DNA of 64,000 bases, from assembly GCF_001940225.2 (NCBI RefSeq), contig NZ_CP135164.1:1-64000 (forward strand), written 5' to 3'. The notes under the pieces were generated by a model, which was not told the origin of the DNA, made no database searches, and worked only from the letters and a program-made list of their open reading frames with translations. Shown here piece after piece: positions 7,114-14,572 of this stretch (the stretch's first letter is position 1; every line of letters starts with the position of its first letter). This DNA is from Roseburia sp. 499. Lineage in GTDB: Bacteria > Bacillota > Clostridia > Lachnospirales > Lachnospiraceae. The translations under genes and the position numbers were made by a program.

Positions 7114-7971
7114 ATGAATGTAAAAAAATCCGCAGCTTATTGCAAGCTGATAGAAAATGTAAAAAACAAATATCGTAAAAATCCTATATACACAAAGAAC
7201 CTGACACTTGGCTGGTGCGATTTACGTCAGGGAGAAGATTTGTGTCAGGAAATTAACCTATGGACATATTGGCAAGGGAGAGATTACGCCAAGAAGACAC
7301 CACATATTAAGTATATGCTGATAGGTCAGGATTTTGGACCGCCTGAAAAGGAAGAGATAAAGGGTACGATTGCAAATGTCCGTAAGATGAATGATGGCGT
7401 AGATGTGATGTTCCATGAAAATGTAGATTTGGAAGCAAGGGATTCACAGACGGATAAAAATATTGTCAGATACTTTGAACTGCTTGGTAAAAATGAAATT
7501 GACAAGAAAAAATATCCAGATTTGTTTTTCTGCAATTGTAATTTGGGCTATCGCAGAGATAAGTATTCTGGAAATATGACCAGAAAGATATTGGCAAATG
7601 ATGCAGCCGAAATAAAATCACTGATTGACATTATAGAGCCAGAAAACATAATCTGTAGACCTTTTGGAACAGCACACATTTTTGAAGGAAAGCTGTATAT
7701 TCAGACTGGAAAGGTAAAAGATGTTTCAAAGCAGATTCACGCAAACCCGAAGGTAGAAATCTGTGCATTTAAAAATGGCGAGTGGCTTCGTGTAGCCGGA
7801 GAACTTGTAGAAGATGACAGAAGAGAAGCAAGACAGTCTATGCTCGATGCTTATCCATCTTTACAGAATATGTACTCAGCAGATGATGGAAATACAGAGG
7901 TGTTCTATTTTAAAAATGCGACAGCTACATTTTCATCATTTACACATGAGCCGGAAGTAGTGAAGTTTTAA
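7114..7971 (+). CDS. Chimeric uracil-DNA-glycosylase-like / PNPOx-like ORF
   Basis: Two unrelated halves share one open frame. Residues 1-180 resemble a uracil-DNA glycosylase family protein: IGQDFG at 70-75 (motif A), LFFCNCNLGYR at 137-147, and an EPENII strand where the family normally continues with a Cys-Leu-Gly motif. From about residue 181 it becomes the C-terminal part of a pyridoxamine-5'-phosphate-oxidase-like flavoprotein (RPFG, EGKLYIQTGKVKDVSKQI, ending FTHEPEVVKF), missing that family's first 45 or so residues. This suggests a deletion that fused two neighbouring genes near base 7,657. Both truncated domains may be inactive. The start at 7114 is uncertain (GAGG is 14 bases away; GTG at 7099 is possible). 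Confidence 0.7.
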   Translation: MNVKKSAAYCKLIENVKNKYRKNPIYTKNLTLGWCDLRQGEDLCQEINLWTYWQGRDYAKKTPHIKYMLIGQDFGPPEKEEIKGTIANVRKMNDGVDVMFHENVDLEARDSQTDKNIVRYFELLGKNEIDKKKYPDLFFCNCNLGYRRDKYSGNMTRKILANDAAEIKSLIDIIEPENIICRPFGTAHIFEGKLYIQTGKVKDVSKQIHANPKVEICAFKNGEWLRVAGELVEDDRREARQSMLDAYPSLQNMYSADDGNTEVFYFKNATATFSSFTHEPEVVKF

Positions 7972-8351
7972 TGACTAAGGATGAATGGTACAGGCAGTTA
8001 TTTGAGCGGTTGGATAATTCCAAGTTCCGAAGCAGTTTTCACTTGAAACAGAAAGATATTGATTACATAAATGAGAAGGGACTTGATACCATCAGACAAC
8101 ACGCTGCGGACTTTATTGCAAAGAGGGAAGCTCCGGCATATATAGCAAATGATGGCAAACAGACACCAATGCGTGGACATCCAGTATTTATTGCCCAGCA
8201 CGCAACAGCAACATGCTGCAGGGAGTGCATCCGAAAGTGGCATAAAATGCAGCCGGGCAAGGAACTAAGTCAGGTGCAGCAGGATTATCTTGTAGATGTA
8301 ATTATGACATGGATTCAAAAAGAAATGGAGAGGCAGGAATATATAATATGA
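7971..8351 (+). CDS. DUF4186 family protein
   Basis: A 126-residue protein matching DUF4186: FHLKQKDIDYINEKGLDTIR, the conserved DGKQTPMRGHPVFIAQHAT block and a CCRECIRKWH cysteine/histidine cluster that may bind metal. No function is established for the family. The ATG overlaps the stop of the chimeric gene upstream (TAATG), and its own stop overlaps the next start (ATGA), so it is translationally coupled on both sides. Confidence 0.85.
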   Translation: MTKDEWYRQLFERLDNSKFRSSFHLKQKDIDYINEKGLDTIRQHAADFIAKREAPAYIANDGKQTPMRGHPVFIAQHATATCCRECIRKWHKMQPGKELSQVQQDYLVDVIMTWIQKEMERQEYII

Positions 8352-8719
8352 GTTTAAAAAATGTATTGATCGTTGTTGATAACATTGACGAATCAATTGA
8401 TTTTTATGAAGAACTGTTTGGACTGCGTGTGATTACAAGGCTGGAAGGTAATGTAATAATGTCTGAGGGGCTTGTGTTGCAGGATGTAGATGTATGGTAT
8501 GACAGTACAAAAATACCTACAACTCCACATAACAATATGACGGAACTTTATTTTGAAGATAATGATATAGAAGGTATTATTAAAAAATTGGAGTCTGGCA
8601 AGTATGTTGTAAGTTATGTTACGGAGTTAACGGAACTTGAAGGTGGACAGAAGCTTGTGAGATTTTATGATCCATCAGGAAATCTTATAGAAGTACGAAC
8701 ACCAGTTAATTACAGCTGA
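8348..8719 (+). CDS. VOC (glyoxalase/bleomycin-resistance) family protein
   Basis: A 123-residue vicinal-oxygen-chelate fold protein: VLIVVDNIDESIDFYEELFG is the first beta-alpha-beta unit and VRFYDPSGNLIEVRTP the closing strand with the usual metal-ligand Glu. Start chosen where ATGA overlaps the previous stop. Members detoxify methylglyoxal, bind bleomycin-like drugs or act on other small molecules; the substrate cannot be read from the sequence. Confidence 0.85.
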   Translation: MSLKNVLIVVDNIDESIDFYEELFGLRVITRLEGNVIMSEGLVLQDVDVWYDSTKIPTTPHNNMTELYFEDNDIEGIIKKLESGKYVVSYVTELTELEGGQKLVRFYDPSGNLIEVRTPVNYS

Positions 8720-8740
8720 AGAAAGCAGATTTGAGGTAAA

Positions 8741-9199
8741 ATGCAGATATTTGTAGATGCAGATGCATGTCCGGTAGTAGATATTGTAGAAGAAATAGCA
8801 GAGAAATATAATATTCCAACCACCTTGCTGTGTGATACGAATCATATTTTGTATTCTGATTACAGCGAGGTGATTGTGGTAGGTGCAGGAGCAGATGCGG
8901 TAGATTATAAGCTGATCAGCATTTGCCATAAAGGGGATATTGTAGTATCGCAGGATTATGGTGTAGCTGCTATGGCACTTGGAAAAGGTGCATATGCTAT
9001 TCACCAATCCGGCAAGTGGTACACGAATGAGAATATTGACCAGATGCTTATGGAGCGGCATCTTAACAAAAAGGCAAGACGCAGCTCTCACAAGAATCAC
9101 ATAAAGGGAGCAAGGAAGCGTACAGAAGATGATGATGTACGCTTTGCGCAGTCATTTGAAAAACTTATATTGATGGCAAAGTCAAAAGAAGGTGCTTAG
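8741..9199 (+). CDS. YaiI/YqxD family protein (DUF188)
   Basis: A 152-residue protein of the DUF188 (YaiI/YqxD) family, recognisable from MQIFVDADACPVVDIVEEIA, the GADAVDYKLI acidic motif and DIVVSQDYGVAAMAL. The acidic residues are arranged as in PIN-like nuclease folds, but no activity is established. The Lys/Arg-rich C-terminus (KKARRSSHKNHIKGARKR) could contact nucleic acid. It follows the VOC gene by 21 bp behind a TTGAGGT site. Confidence 0.88.
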   Translation: MQIFVDADACPVVDIVEEIAEKYNIPTTLLCDTNHILYSDYSEVIVVGAGADAVDYKLISICHKGDIVVSQDYGVAAMALGKGAYAIHQSGKWYTNENIDQMLMERHLNKKARRSSHKNHIKGARKRTEDDDVRFAQSFEKLILMAKSKEGA

Positions 9200-9200
9200 A

Positions 9201-9419
9201 GTGGGACTTTTTAAGAAAAAGACAGTTACAAAGTTATATGATAAAGAAAATAAGAAACCGGTAATCAAGGCGAGCATATGTAATGGCGAGCAGGTTGCTG
9301 GATTTAAGGATATTCATACTGGTAAGATAGAAGAGGTTATGCTGATCAAGAATCAGGCAGACCTTGATGCATTCAAGAAAATGTATGGAATAGATGATGA
9401 CATAGAGAAGGAATATTAA
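9201..9419 (+). CDS. Small conserved hypothetical protein
   Basis: A 72-residue protein starting at a GTG (MGLFKKKTVTKLYD) behind GAAGGTG, just after the DUF188 stop. It has the look of a small conserved Lachnospiraceae protein with a GFKDIHTGKIEEVMLI core, but I recognise no domain. An ATG at 9192 is in frame but overlaps the upstream stop and lacks a site. Confidence 0.55.
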   Translation: MGLFKKKTVTKLYDKENKKPVIKASICNGEQVAGFKDIHTGKIEEVMLIKNQADLDAFKKMYGIDDDIEKEY

Positions 9420-9422
9420 ACA

Positions 9423-9668
9423 ATGTATTTGATTAAGACGATAAAAGGTGATATTACAAAGGCAACAGATGTGCAGGCAATCGTAAATGCAGCAAACAAT
9501 TCACTTCTTGGCGGAGGTGGTGTAGATGGTGCGATTCACAGAGCAGCAGGACCGGAACTTCTGGCGGAGTGCAGGACACTTCATGGATGTGAGACTGGAG
9601 AAGCAAAGATAACAAAAGCCTATAATCTGCCATGCGATTATGTTATTCATACTGTAGGACCGATGTAG
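9423..9668 (+). pseudogene. Macro-domain protein, 3'-truncated
   Basis: The first 81 residues of an ADP-ribose-binding macro domain: [20 protein letters not shown], the [14 protein letters not shown] phosphate-binding loop, and VIHTVGP, where the frame stops. A normal domain is about 150-170 aa and continues with a conserved Trp/Gly segment. The sequence after 9,665 belongs to the tnpV-tet(O) island, so the gene was cut by its arrival. Function is probably lost because the second ligand loop is gone. Confidence 0.85.
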
Positions 9669-9719
9669 GACGGATTTTGCGGACATTCAAAATAAAAAAG
9701 AATGTGGAGGTAACAGACA

Positions 9720-10094
9720 ATGGCAAAATCATTATTTGAGGAACTGGGCGGCAAATACGAAAGGCAAGGGGATTATTTGATACCGTGCTTAACTGTACCC
9801 GCCGAAGAAGAACAGGCAATAGGCATCTGGGGGCAACGGCATTTAGATTATCTAAAACAGTACCGTAAAGTTACATACACCAATCTTCTTACAAGCGGCA
9901 GGCTAAACGCCTACCTTGCCGACATCAACAGACAGGCACAGGAACGCTTTGAAAGGCTCATAGAGGGTATGAAACAGGCACAGGGCATAACGGAACAGCT
10001 AAAGGCAGAAAACGCCTTAGAATGGACAGGATGCCTCAATAACATAAGGGCTTGTGCGAGGGAGATTGTGGAAAAGGAAATTATTTTTGCATAA
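9720..10094 (+). CDS. tnpV: TnpV family transposon protein
   Basis: A 124-residue protein typical of TnpV of Tn4451-type mobilisable elements: starts MAKSLFEELGGKYE, with IGIWGQRHLDYLKQYRKVTY and NNIRACAREIVEKEIIFA. Its role is not established; it is commonly found beside large serine recombinases and resistance genes. A GTGGAGGTAACAGACA site precedes it. The recombinase usually upstream is missing, consistent with an incomplete element whose left border is at 9,665-9,720. Confidence 0.88.
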   Translation: MAKSLFEELGGKYERQGDYLIPCLTVPAEEEQAIGIWGQRHLDYLKQYRKVTYTNLLTSGRLNAYLADINRQAQERFERLIEGMKQAQGITEQLKAENALEWTGCLNNIRACAREIVEKEIIFA

Positions 10095-10104
10095 ACAGAT
10101 GATT

Positions 10105-10135
10105 AGTGGCAGGGGGAAATCCTGCCGCTTTTTCT
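10105..10135 (+). terminator. Terminator after tnpV
   Basis: AGTGGCAGG (10105-10113) pairs with CCTGCCGCT (10121-10129) and is followed by T-rich sequence. Confidence 0.75.
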
Positions 10136-10151
10136 GCTTTAGTTTGTCAGC

Positions 10152-10180
10152 TTGACAAATAAAGGGTTAAGGAATATAAT
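10152..10180 (+). promoter_or_regulatory. tet(O) promoter
   Basis: A consensus promoter: -35 TTGACA (10152-10157), a 17-bp spacer and -10 TATAAT (10175-10180). It drives the leader peptide and tet(O). Confidence 0.85.
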
Positions 10181-10212
10181 TAGATTCAGTATTATACAAG
10201 GAGTTAATAAAT

Positions 10213-10236
10213 ATGCGGCAAGGTATTCTTAAATAA
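10213..10236 (+). CDS. Seven-residue tet leader peptide
   Basis: ATG-CGG-CAA-GGT-ATT-CTT-AAA-stop, behind AAGGAG. Leaders of this kind precede ribosomal-protection tet genes such as tet(M). The leader region GTATTCTTAAATAAACTG can pair with CAGTTTAAGAATAC near 10,311-10,324, so ribosome position should alter folding downstream. Confidence 0.65.
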   Translation: MRQGILK

Positions 10237-10389
10237 ACTGTCAATTTGATAGTGGGAACAAAAAGTAGCAGTCCCGTTTCACTTTTAATATGGGGCTTAG
10301 TTTTTTGTACCCAGTTTAAGAATACTTTTATCATGTAATTTTATATGCCCGAAAACATATAAGTGTTTTGGGGCTATTGGAGTTATTTA

Positions 10390-10424
10390 CCCAGTGATAG
10401 GAGTATTTATCACTGGGTATTTTT
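10390..10424 (+). terminator. tet(O) attenuator terminator
   Basis: A 10-bp perfect stem, CCCAGTGATA (10390-10399) with TATCACTGGG (10408-10417), plus a T-rich tail, placed 36 bases before the tet(O) start. The same hairpin is known upstream of tet(M), where tetracycline-slowed ribosomes let transcription through. Confidence 0.85.
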
Positions 10425-10460
10425 ATGCCCTTTTTTGGGTGTTGATAGGAGGAAAATCAC

Positions 10461-12380
10461 ATGAAAATAATTAACATAGGCATTCTGGCTCACGTTGACG
10501 CAGGAAAGACAACATTAACGGAAAGTTTATTGTATACCAGTGGTGCAATTGCAGAACTAGGGAGCGTAGATGAAGGCACAACAAGGACAGATACAATGAA
10601 TTTGGAGCGTCAAAGGGGAATCACTATCCAGGCAGCAGTGACATCTTTTCAGTGGGAGGATGTAAAAGTCAACATTATAGATACGCCAGGCCATATGGAT
10701 TTTTTGGCGGAAGTATACCGTTCTTTATCCGTATTAGACGGAGCAGTATTATTAGTTTCTGCAAAGGATGGCATACAGGCACAGACCCGTATACTGTTTC
10801 ATGCACTACAGACAATGAAGATTCCGACAATCTTTTTCATCAATAAAATTGACCAAGAGGGGATTGATTTGCCAATGGTATATCGGGAAATGAAAGCAAA
10901 GCTTTCTTCGGAAATTATAGTGAAGCAAAAGGTTGGGCAGCATCCCCATATAAATGTAACGGACAATGACGATATGGAACAGTGGGATGCGGTAATTATG
11001 GGAAACGATGAACTATTAGAGAAATATATGTCAGGGAAACCGTTTAAAATGTCAGAACTGGAACAGGAAGAAAACAGGAGATTCCAAAACGGAACGTTAT
11101 TTCCCGTTTATCACGGAAGCGCTAAAAACAATCTGGGGATTCGGCAGCTTATAGAAGTGATTGCCAGTAAATTTTATTCATCAACGCCTGAAGGTCAATC
11201 TGAATTATGCGGGCAGGTTTTTAAGATTGAATATTCAGAGAAAAGGCGGCGTTTTGTTTATGTGCGTATATATAGCGGAACATTGCATTTGAGGGATGTT
11301 ATTAGAATATCTGAAAAAGAGAAAATAAAAATCACAGAGATGTGTGTTCCGACAAACGGTGAATTATATCCATCCGATACAGCCTGCTCTGGTGATATTG
11401 TAATTTTACCAAATGATGTTTTGCAGCTAAACAGTATTTTGGGGAACGAAATGCTGTTGCCGCAGAGAAAATTTATTGAAAATCCTCTCCCTATGCTCCA
11501 AACAACGATTGCAGTAAAGAAACCTGAACAGCGGGAAATATTGCTTGGGGCACTTACAGAAATTTCAGATGGCGACCCTCTTTTAAAATATTATGTGGAT
11601 ACTACAACGCATGAGATTATACTTTCTTTTTTGGGGAATGTGCAGATGGAAGTCATTTGTGCCATCCTTGAGGAAAAATATCATGTGGAGGCAGAAATAA
11701 AAGAGCCTACTGTTATATATATGGAAAGACCGCTTAGAAAAGCAGAATATACCATCCACATAGAAGTCCCGCCAAATCCTTTCTGGGCTTCTGTCGGGTT
11801 GTCCATAGAGCCGCTCCCTATTGGAAGCGGAGTGCAGTATGAAAGCAGAGTTTCACTTGGATATTTAAATCAATCGTTCCAAAATGCGGTTATGGAGGGG
11901 GTTCTTTATGGCTGCGAGCAGGGGCTGTATGGATGGAAAGTGACAGACTGTAAAATCTGTTTTGAATATGGATTGTATTATAGTCCTGTAAGTACCCCCG
12001 CAGACTTTCGGCTGCTTTCCCCTATCGTATTGGAGCAGGCTTTAAAAAAAGCAGGGACAGAACTATTAGAGCCATATCTCCACTTTGAAATTTATGCACC
12101 GCAGGAATATCTCTCACGGGCGTATCATGATGCTCCAAGGTATTGTGCAGATATTGTAAGTACTCAGATAAAGAATGACGAGGTCATTCTGAAAGGAGAA
12201 ATCCCTGCTAGATGTATTCAAGAATACAGGAACGATTTAACTTATTTCACAAATGGGCAGGGAGTCTGCTTGACAGAGTTAAAAGGATACCAGCCAGCTA
12301 TTGGTAAATTTATTTGCCAACCCCGCCGCCCGAATAGCCGTATAGATAAGGTTCGGCATATGTTCAACAAGTTAGCTTAA
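10461..12380 (+). CDS. tet(O): Tet(O) ribosomal protection protein
   Basis: A 639-residue EF-G-like GTPase that removes tetracycline from the ribosome. GTPase motifs: G1 AHVDAGKTT near residues 10-18, G2 within RGITIQ, G3 DTPGH, G4 NKID; EF-G-like domains II-V follow, ending [19 protein letters not shown]. The whole protein reads as Tet(O) as I remember it, with the expected 639-aa length; I cannot exclude a tet(O)-ended mosaic such as tet(O/32/O) without alignment. AGGAGGAAAATCAC precedes the ATG. Regulation is by attenuation (leader and hairpin upstream). It is the core of the resistance island. Confidence 0.95.
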   Translation: MKIINIGILAHVDAGKTTLTESLLYTSGAIAELGSVDEGTTRTDTMNLERQRGITIQAAVTSFQWEDVKVNIIDTPGHMDFLAEVYRSLSVLDGAVLLVSAKDGIQAQTRILFHALQTMKIPTIFFINKIDQEGIDLPMVYREMKAKLSSEIIVKQKVGQHPHINVTDNDDMEQWDAVIMGNDELLEKYMSGKPFKMSELEQEENRRFQNGTLFPVYHGSAKNNLGIRQLIEVIASKFYSSTPEGQSELCGQVFKIEYSEKRRRFVYVRIYSGTLHLRDVIRISEKEKIKITEMCVPTNGELYPSDTACSGDIVILPNDVLQLNSILGNEMLLPQRKFIENPLPMLQTTIAVKKPEQREILLGALTEISDGDPLLKYYVDTTTHEIILSFLGNVQMEVICAILEEKYHVEAEIKEPTVIYMERPLRKAEYTIHIEVPPNPFWASVGLSIEPLPIGSGVQYESRVSLGYLNQSFQNAVMEGVLYGCEQGLYGWKVTDCKICFEYGLYYSPVSTPADFRLLSPIVLEQALKKAGTELLEPYLHFEIYAPQEYLSRAYHDAPRYCADIVSTQIKNDEVILKGEIPARCIQEYRNDLTYFTNGQGVCLTELKGYQPAIGKFICQPRRPNSRIDKVRHMFNKLA

Positions 12381-12431
12381 CAGCTTGCAAAAGTCATATA
12401 AAATGAGATTTGAAAGGATTAGAGACTAATT

Positions 12432-12605
12432 ATGATGAAATGCGAATGGATATTGTGTCCTGTTTGTGGGAGCAAAACCCGTAATAAAATTAGGAAGGAC
12501 ACTGTTTTGGAGAATTATCCCCTTTATTGTCCAAAATGCAGACAAGAAAGATTGATTAAAGTTGACAACTTGAAGATAACTGTCATCAAAGAGCCAGACG
12601 CTTAA
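12432..12605 (+). CDS. Cysteine-rich KTR domain protein
   Basis: A 57-residue protein with two CxxC pairs (CPVCGSKTRNKIRKD and YCPKCRQE) that should form a zinc ribbon; the KTR triplet after the first pair gives the family its name. It regularly follows ribosomal-protection tet genes or sits in the same mobile elements. Function unknown; zinc binding is inferred from the cysteine spacing. It follows tet(O) by 51 bp and is probably on the same transcript. Confidence 0.85.
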   Translation: MMKCEWILCPVCGSKTRNKIRKDTVLENYPLYCPKCRQERLIKVDNLKITVIKEPDA

Positions 12606-12610
12606 GACGC

Positions 12611-12656
12611 AGAGCCGATGAAATTGTGGAACAATTCACGAATCATCGGCTCTTTT
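12611..12656 (+). terminator. Terminator after tet(O)-KTR
   Basis: AGAGCCGATGA (12611-12621) pairs perfectly with TCATCGGCTCT (12642-12652), followed by TTTTTG. Confidence 0.88.
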
Positions 12657-12735
12657 TGTTTCGTATTTGAAAGAACAAACTCACCAAATAAAAAAAACGA
12701 TATTCGGGTGGGTTATTTTGTTATACCCTAAATTA

Positions 12736-12773
12736 CCCTCTGAATTTGTTTTTAAATTTGGAGGGATTTTTTT
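12736..12773 (+). terminator. Terminator or attenuator in the sigma-module leader
   Basis: CCCTCTGAATTT (12736-12747) pairs with AAATTTGGAGGG (12754-12765) through 12 bp including two G-T pairs, then A and T7. It lies in the 487-bp gap between the KTR gene and the sigma gene. A 42-codon ORF begins right after it at 12774, but its apparent ribosome binding site is just the hairpin arm. Confidence 0.65.
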
Positions 12774-12948
12774 ATGTCCTTTTTTCGGGCAGTTATCTAT
12801 CTGCTCATACGAAGCAAAATTTATCAATACATAGCATATCAGAGAACGGCAGGAAACCAGTTAAAAAAATTTCTGCCAGTGCAACGGTACTTCTCACCTT
12901 GAAAGTAGAAGTACAATCTCCATACAATAGAATTACTATTTCCTATAA

Positions 12949-12985
12949 CCGTAAAGGTCACAGAGCCTTTGCGGTTTTTCTTTTG
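12949..12985 (+). terminator. Second hairpin terminator upstream of the sigma gene
   Basis: CCGTAAAGG (12949-12957) pairs with CCTTTGCGG (12966-12974), followed by TTTTTCTTTT. With the hairpin at 12,736 it would keep the sigma module off unless read through. Confidence 0.75.
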
Positions 12986-13092
12986 TCGATTTTTGTTGGA
13001 AAGTGCCGTAGGGCTGTTTCTGATATGCGGTGTCGTTCTCCGCCTCTCCATCTGGATTTTTTACATTTCAAAAATTCAGATGGGAGGTATTT

Positions 13093-13605
13093 ATGGTGAA
13101 ATATGCACCAAGAAAGGTATATATCAGAGAAAGTGGCGGCTATGTGGAATTATCCTACACGGAGTTCTGCCGTTGCAGGGAATCCGACCAGACCTATATG
13201 GACAAGCTGTTTATCCCCATTCAAGGCTGTCTGCTTGAAGTCGTGAGGGAGCAATACACAGACTTCTACCGTGACAAGGAACGGTGGCGTTATCTGCAAA
13301 AATTAGATACAAAGAATAGACTGCTATCTCTCGACGGATTTACGGACAGCGAGGGGAATCCTCTGGACTTTATCACTGATGAAGCGGTGGACATTGCAGA
13401 AACCGTTGTCAATGCGGTCATGGTGGACAGGCTGAAAGCCGCCCTGCCTTTGCTGTCGGATAGTGAACAGGAGCTGATACAGGCAATCTTTTTTGACGGA
13501 CTTTCCGAGCGTGAAGTCGGGGCGAGGTTGGGCATAACCCAGAGCGTTGTAAACAAACGCAAAGCCAGAATCCTAATAAAACTAAGAAAGATAATAGAAA
13601 ATTAA
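13093..13605 (+). CDS. Sigma-70-like transcription factor of a conjugative element
   Basis: A 170-residue protein starting at 13093 behind GGGAGGTATTT. The C-terminal 55 residues form a sigma region 4-type helix-turn-helix (LPLLSDSEQELIQAIFFDGL, then GARLGITQSVVNKRKARIL); the N-terminal part lacks a clear region 2. Proteins like this occur in Tn916/Tn1549-type elements, where they regulate element genes. GC content is visibly higher than the host genes. Its relaxase and transfer neighbours are missing, so it is probably a leftover. Confidence 0.75.
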   Translation: MVKYAPRKVYIRESGGYVELSYTEFCRCRESDQTYMDKLFIPIQGCLLEVVREQYTDFYRDKERWRYLQKLDTKNRLLSLDGFTDSEGNPLDFITDEAVDIAETVVNAVMVDRLKAALPLLSDSEQELIQAIFFDGLSEREVGARLGITQSVVNKRKARILIKLRKIIEN

Positions 13606-13699
13606 AATTTAAGGCGTTCAGCCCCCTTGTTTTTTCCTTTGGGAAGATGAGGGGGCTTTTCTCTGCCCTCTCAATCAATTCTGATTGGAGGAAGTAAGA

Positions 13700-14125
13700 A
13701 TGGCATACAACCACGGACGGGAGGACAGGAAATGGCGTATCTGGAAAGAAGCGGAGGAAAAGCTGCTGCGTGAGTGCGGCGTTGATGAAGCGACCATTGA
13801 GCAGATACGCATGGCGGACAGGGCAGACTTCAATTCCAATAGGCGGTTTTACCGATGGACGAATGACGTTGCGGAATATCTTGAGGACATGGCAGGCAGG
13901 GAGCGGCAGGCGGAAGTGGGTACGGTTGCGGAGTTACTGGAAGAGATTGAGAGCGAAAATCTCTATCAAGTATTAGTCACGGTGGACGGGCGTACCTTGA
14001 AAATCGTCCTGCTGAAAATGCAGGGGTATTCCACAAAGGAGATTGCCCCGCTTGTGCATTTGACGACTGGTGCCATCTATGCGAGGTTAGACCATCTGCG
14101 GAAGAAGCTGCGGAAAATTTTATAG
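13700..14125 (+). CDS. Sigma-70-like DNA-binding protein
   Basis: A 141-residue protein (MAYNHGREDRKWRIWKEAEE...) with a sigma region 4-type C-terminus: MQGYSTKEIAPLVHLTTGAI followed by a basic helix. TTGGAGGAAGTAAGA is the ribosome binding site. This family always sits with the preceding sigma-like gene in Firmicute conjugative elements. Higher GC than the surrounding chromosome marks it as acquired. Regulatory target unknown. Confidence 0.75.
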   Translation: MAYNHGREDRKWRIWKEAEEKLLRECGVDEATIEQIRMADRADFNSNRRFYRWTNDVAEYLEDMAGRERQAEVGTVAELLEEIESENLYQVLVTVDGRTLKIVLLKMQGYSTKEIAPLVHLTTGAIYARLDHLRKKLRKIL

Positions 14126-14208
14126 CTTCTAAAACAGCCTGCCATCCTGCGGGCTACTGGGTGAGGGATGGAAATCCCCTCACTCATTTTTTGCAGGAGG
14201 ACAACAGG

Positions 14209-14391
14209 ATGGCATACAGGGTTAAGGCATACACGCTTCGGGAGGAATCCACGGAAAGCGGCACAAGGTATTTTATCAGCTTTAAGGACGGGCAGGGCAA
14301 ATCCCACGAGTTGGAAGTGTCGGAACAGTTCTTTATGGAGTTTCGGCAGATGGAGCGCAGGAACAGTTTATCTGCAAACGGCTCAAGCTGA
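14209..14391 (+). pseudogene. Third sigma-like element gene, 3'-truncated
   Basis: The ORF starts MAYRVKAYTLREESTESG behind GCAGGAGGACAACAGG and reads as the N-terminus of a related element protein that normally runs to about 150 aa with a C-terminal helix-turn-helix. Here it breaks after MERRNS (about residue 53) into unrelated sequence and stops at 14,391. The remaining N-terminal piece lacks the DNA-binding half, so it is probably non-functional. Confidence 0.65.
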
Positions 14392-14492
14392 ATTTTAGGA
14401 AGCTGTCAGTAGAAGAACGGAAGTGGCTGAAAAAGATTGCGGAAAAATCCGACTTGCTGAAGAATCCAAAACCGCAGAGAGGACGAAGATAA
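14361..14492 (+). pseudogene. C-terminal remnant of an unidentified element gene
   Basis: An open frame in a different phase continues across the break point and ends KKIAEKSDLLKNPKPQRGRR, with LSVEERKWLKKIAE upstream; it looks like the basic C-terminus of a mobilisation or replication protein whose front was deleted when it joined the truncated sigma-like gene. The parent gene is not recognised. Confidence 0.4.
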
Positions 14493-14548
14493 AAAATGCC
14501 TGAACGGCGGTTCTGGTTTTTCAGAACCACCATCCAGGCATTTTGTTT
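14493..14548. terminator. Bidirectional terminator
   Basis: AAAATGCCTG (14493-14502) pairs with CAGGCATTTT (14535-14544), with an inner GGTTCTG/CAGAACC stem. A- and T-runs on both sides let it serve the rightward remnant and the leftward efflux gene. Confidence 0.75.
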
Positions 14549-14572
14549 AGTAATAGAAAAAGGTGCAGTTGA

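Noticed and set aside
12774..12902. A 42-codon ORF with an apparent GGAGGG site
   Set aside because: The site is the 3' arm of a terminator hairpin and the peptide matches nothing I know; kept only as a note in the terminator entry.
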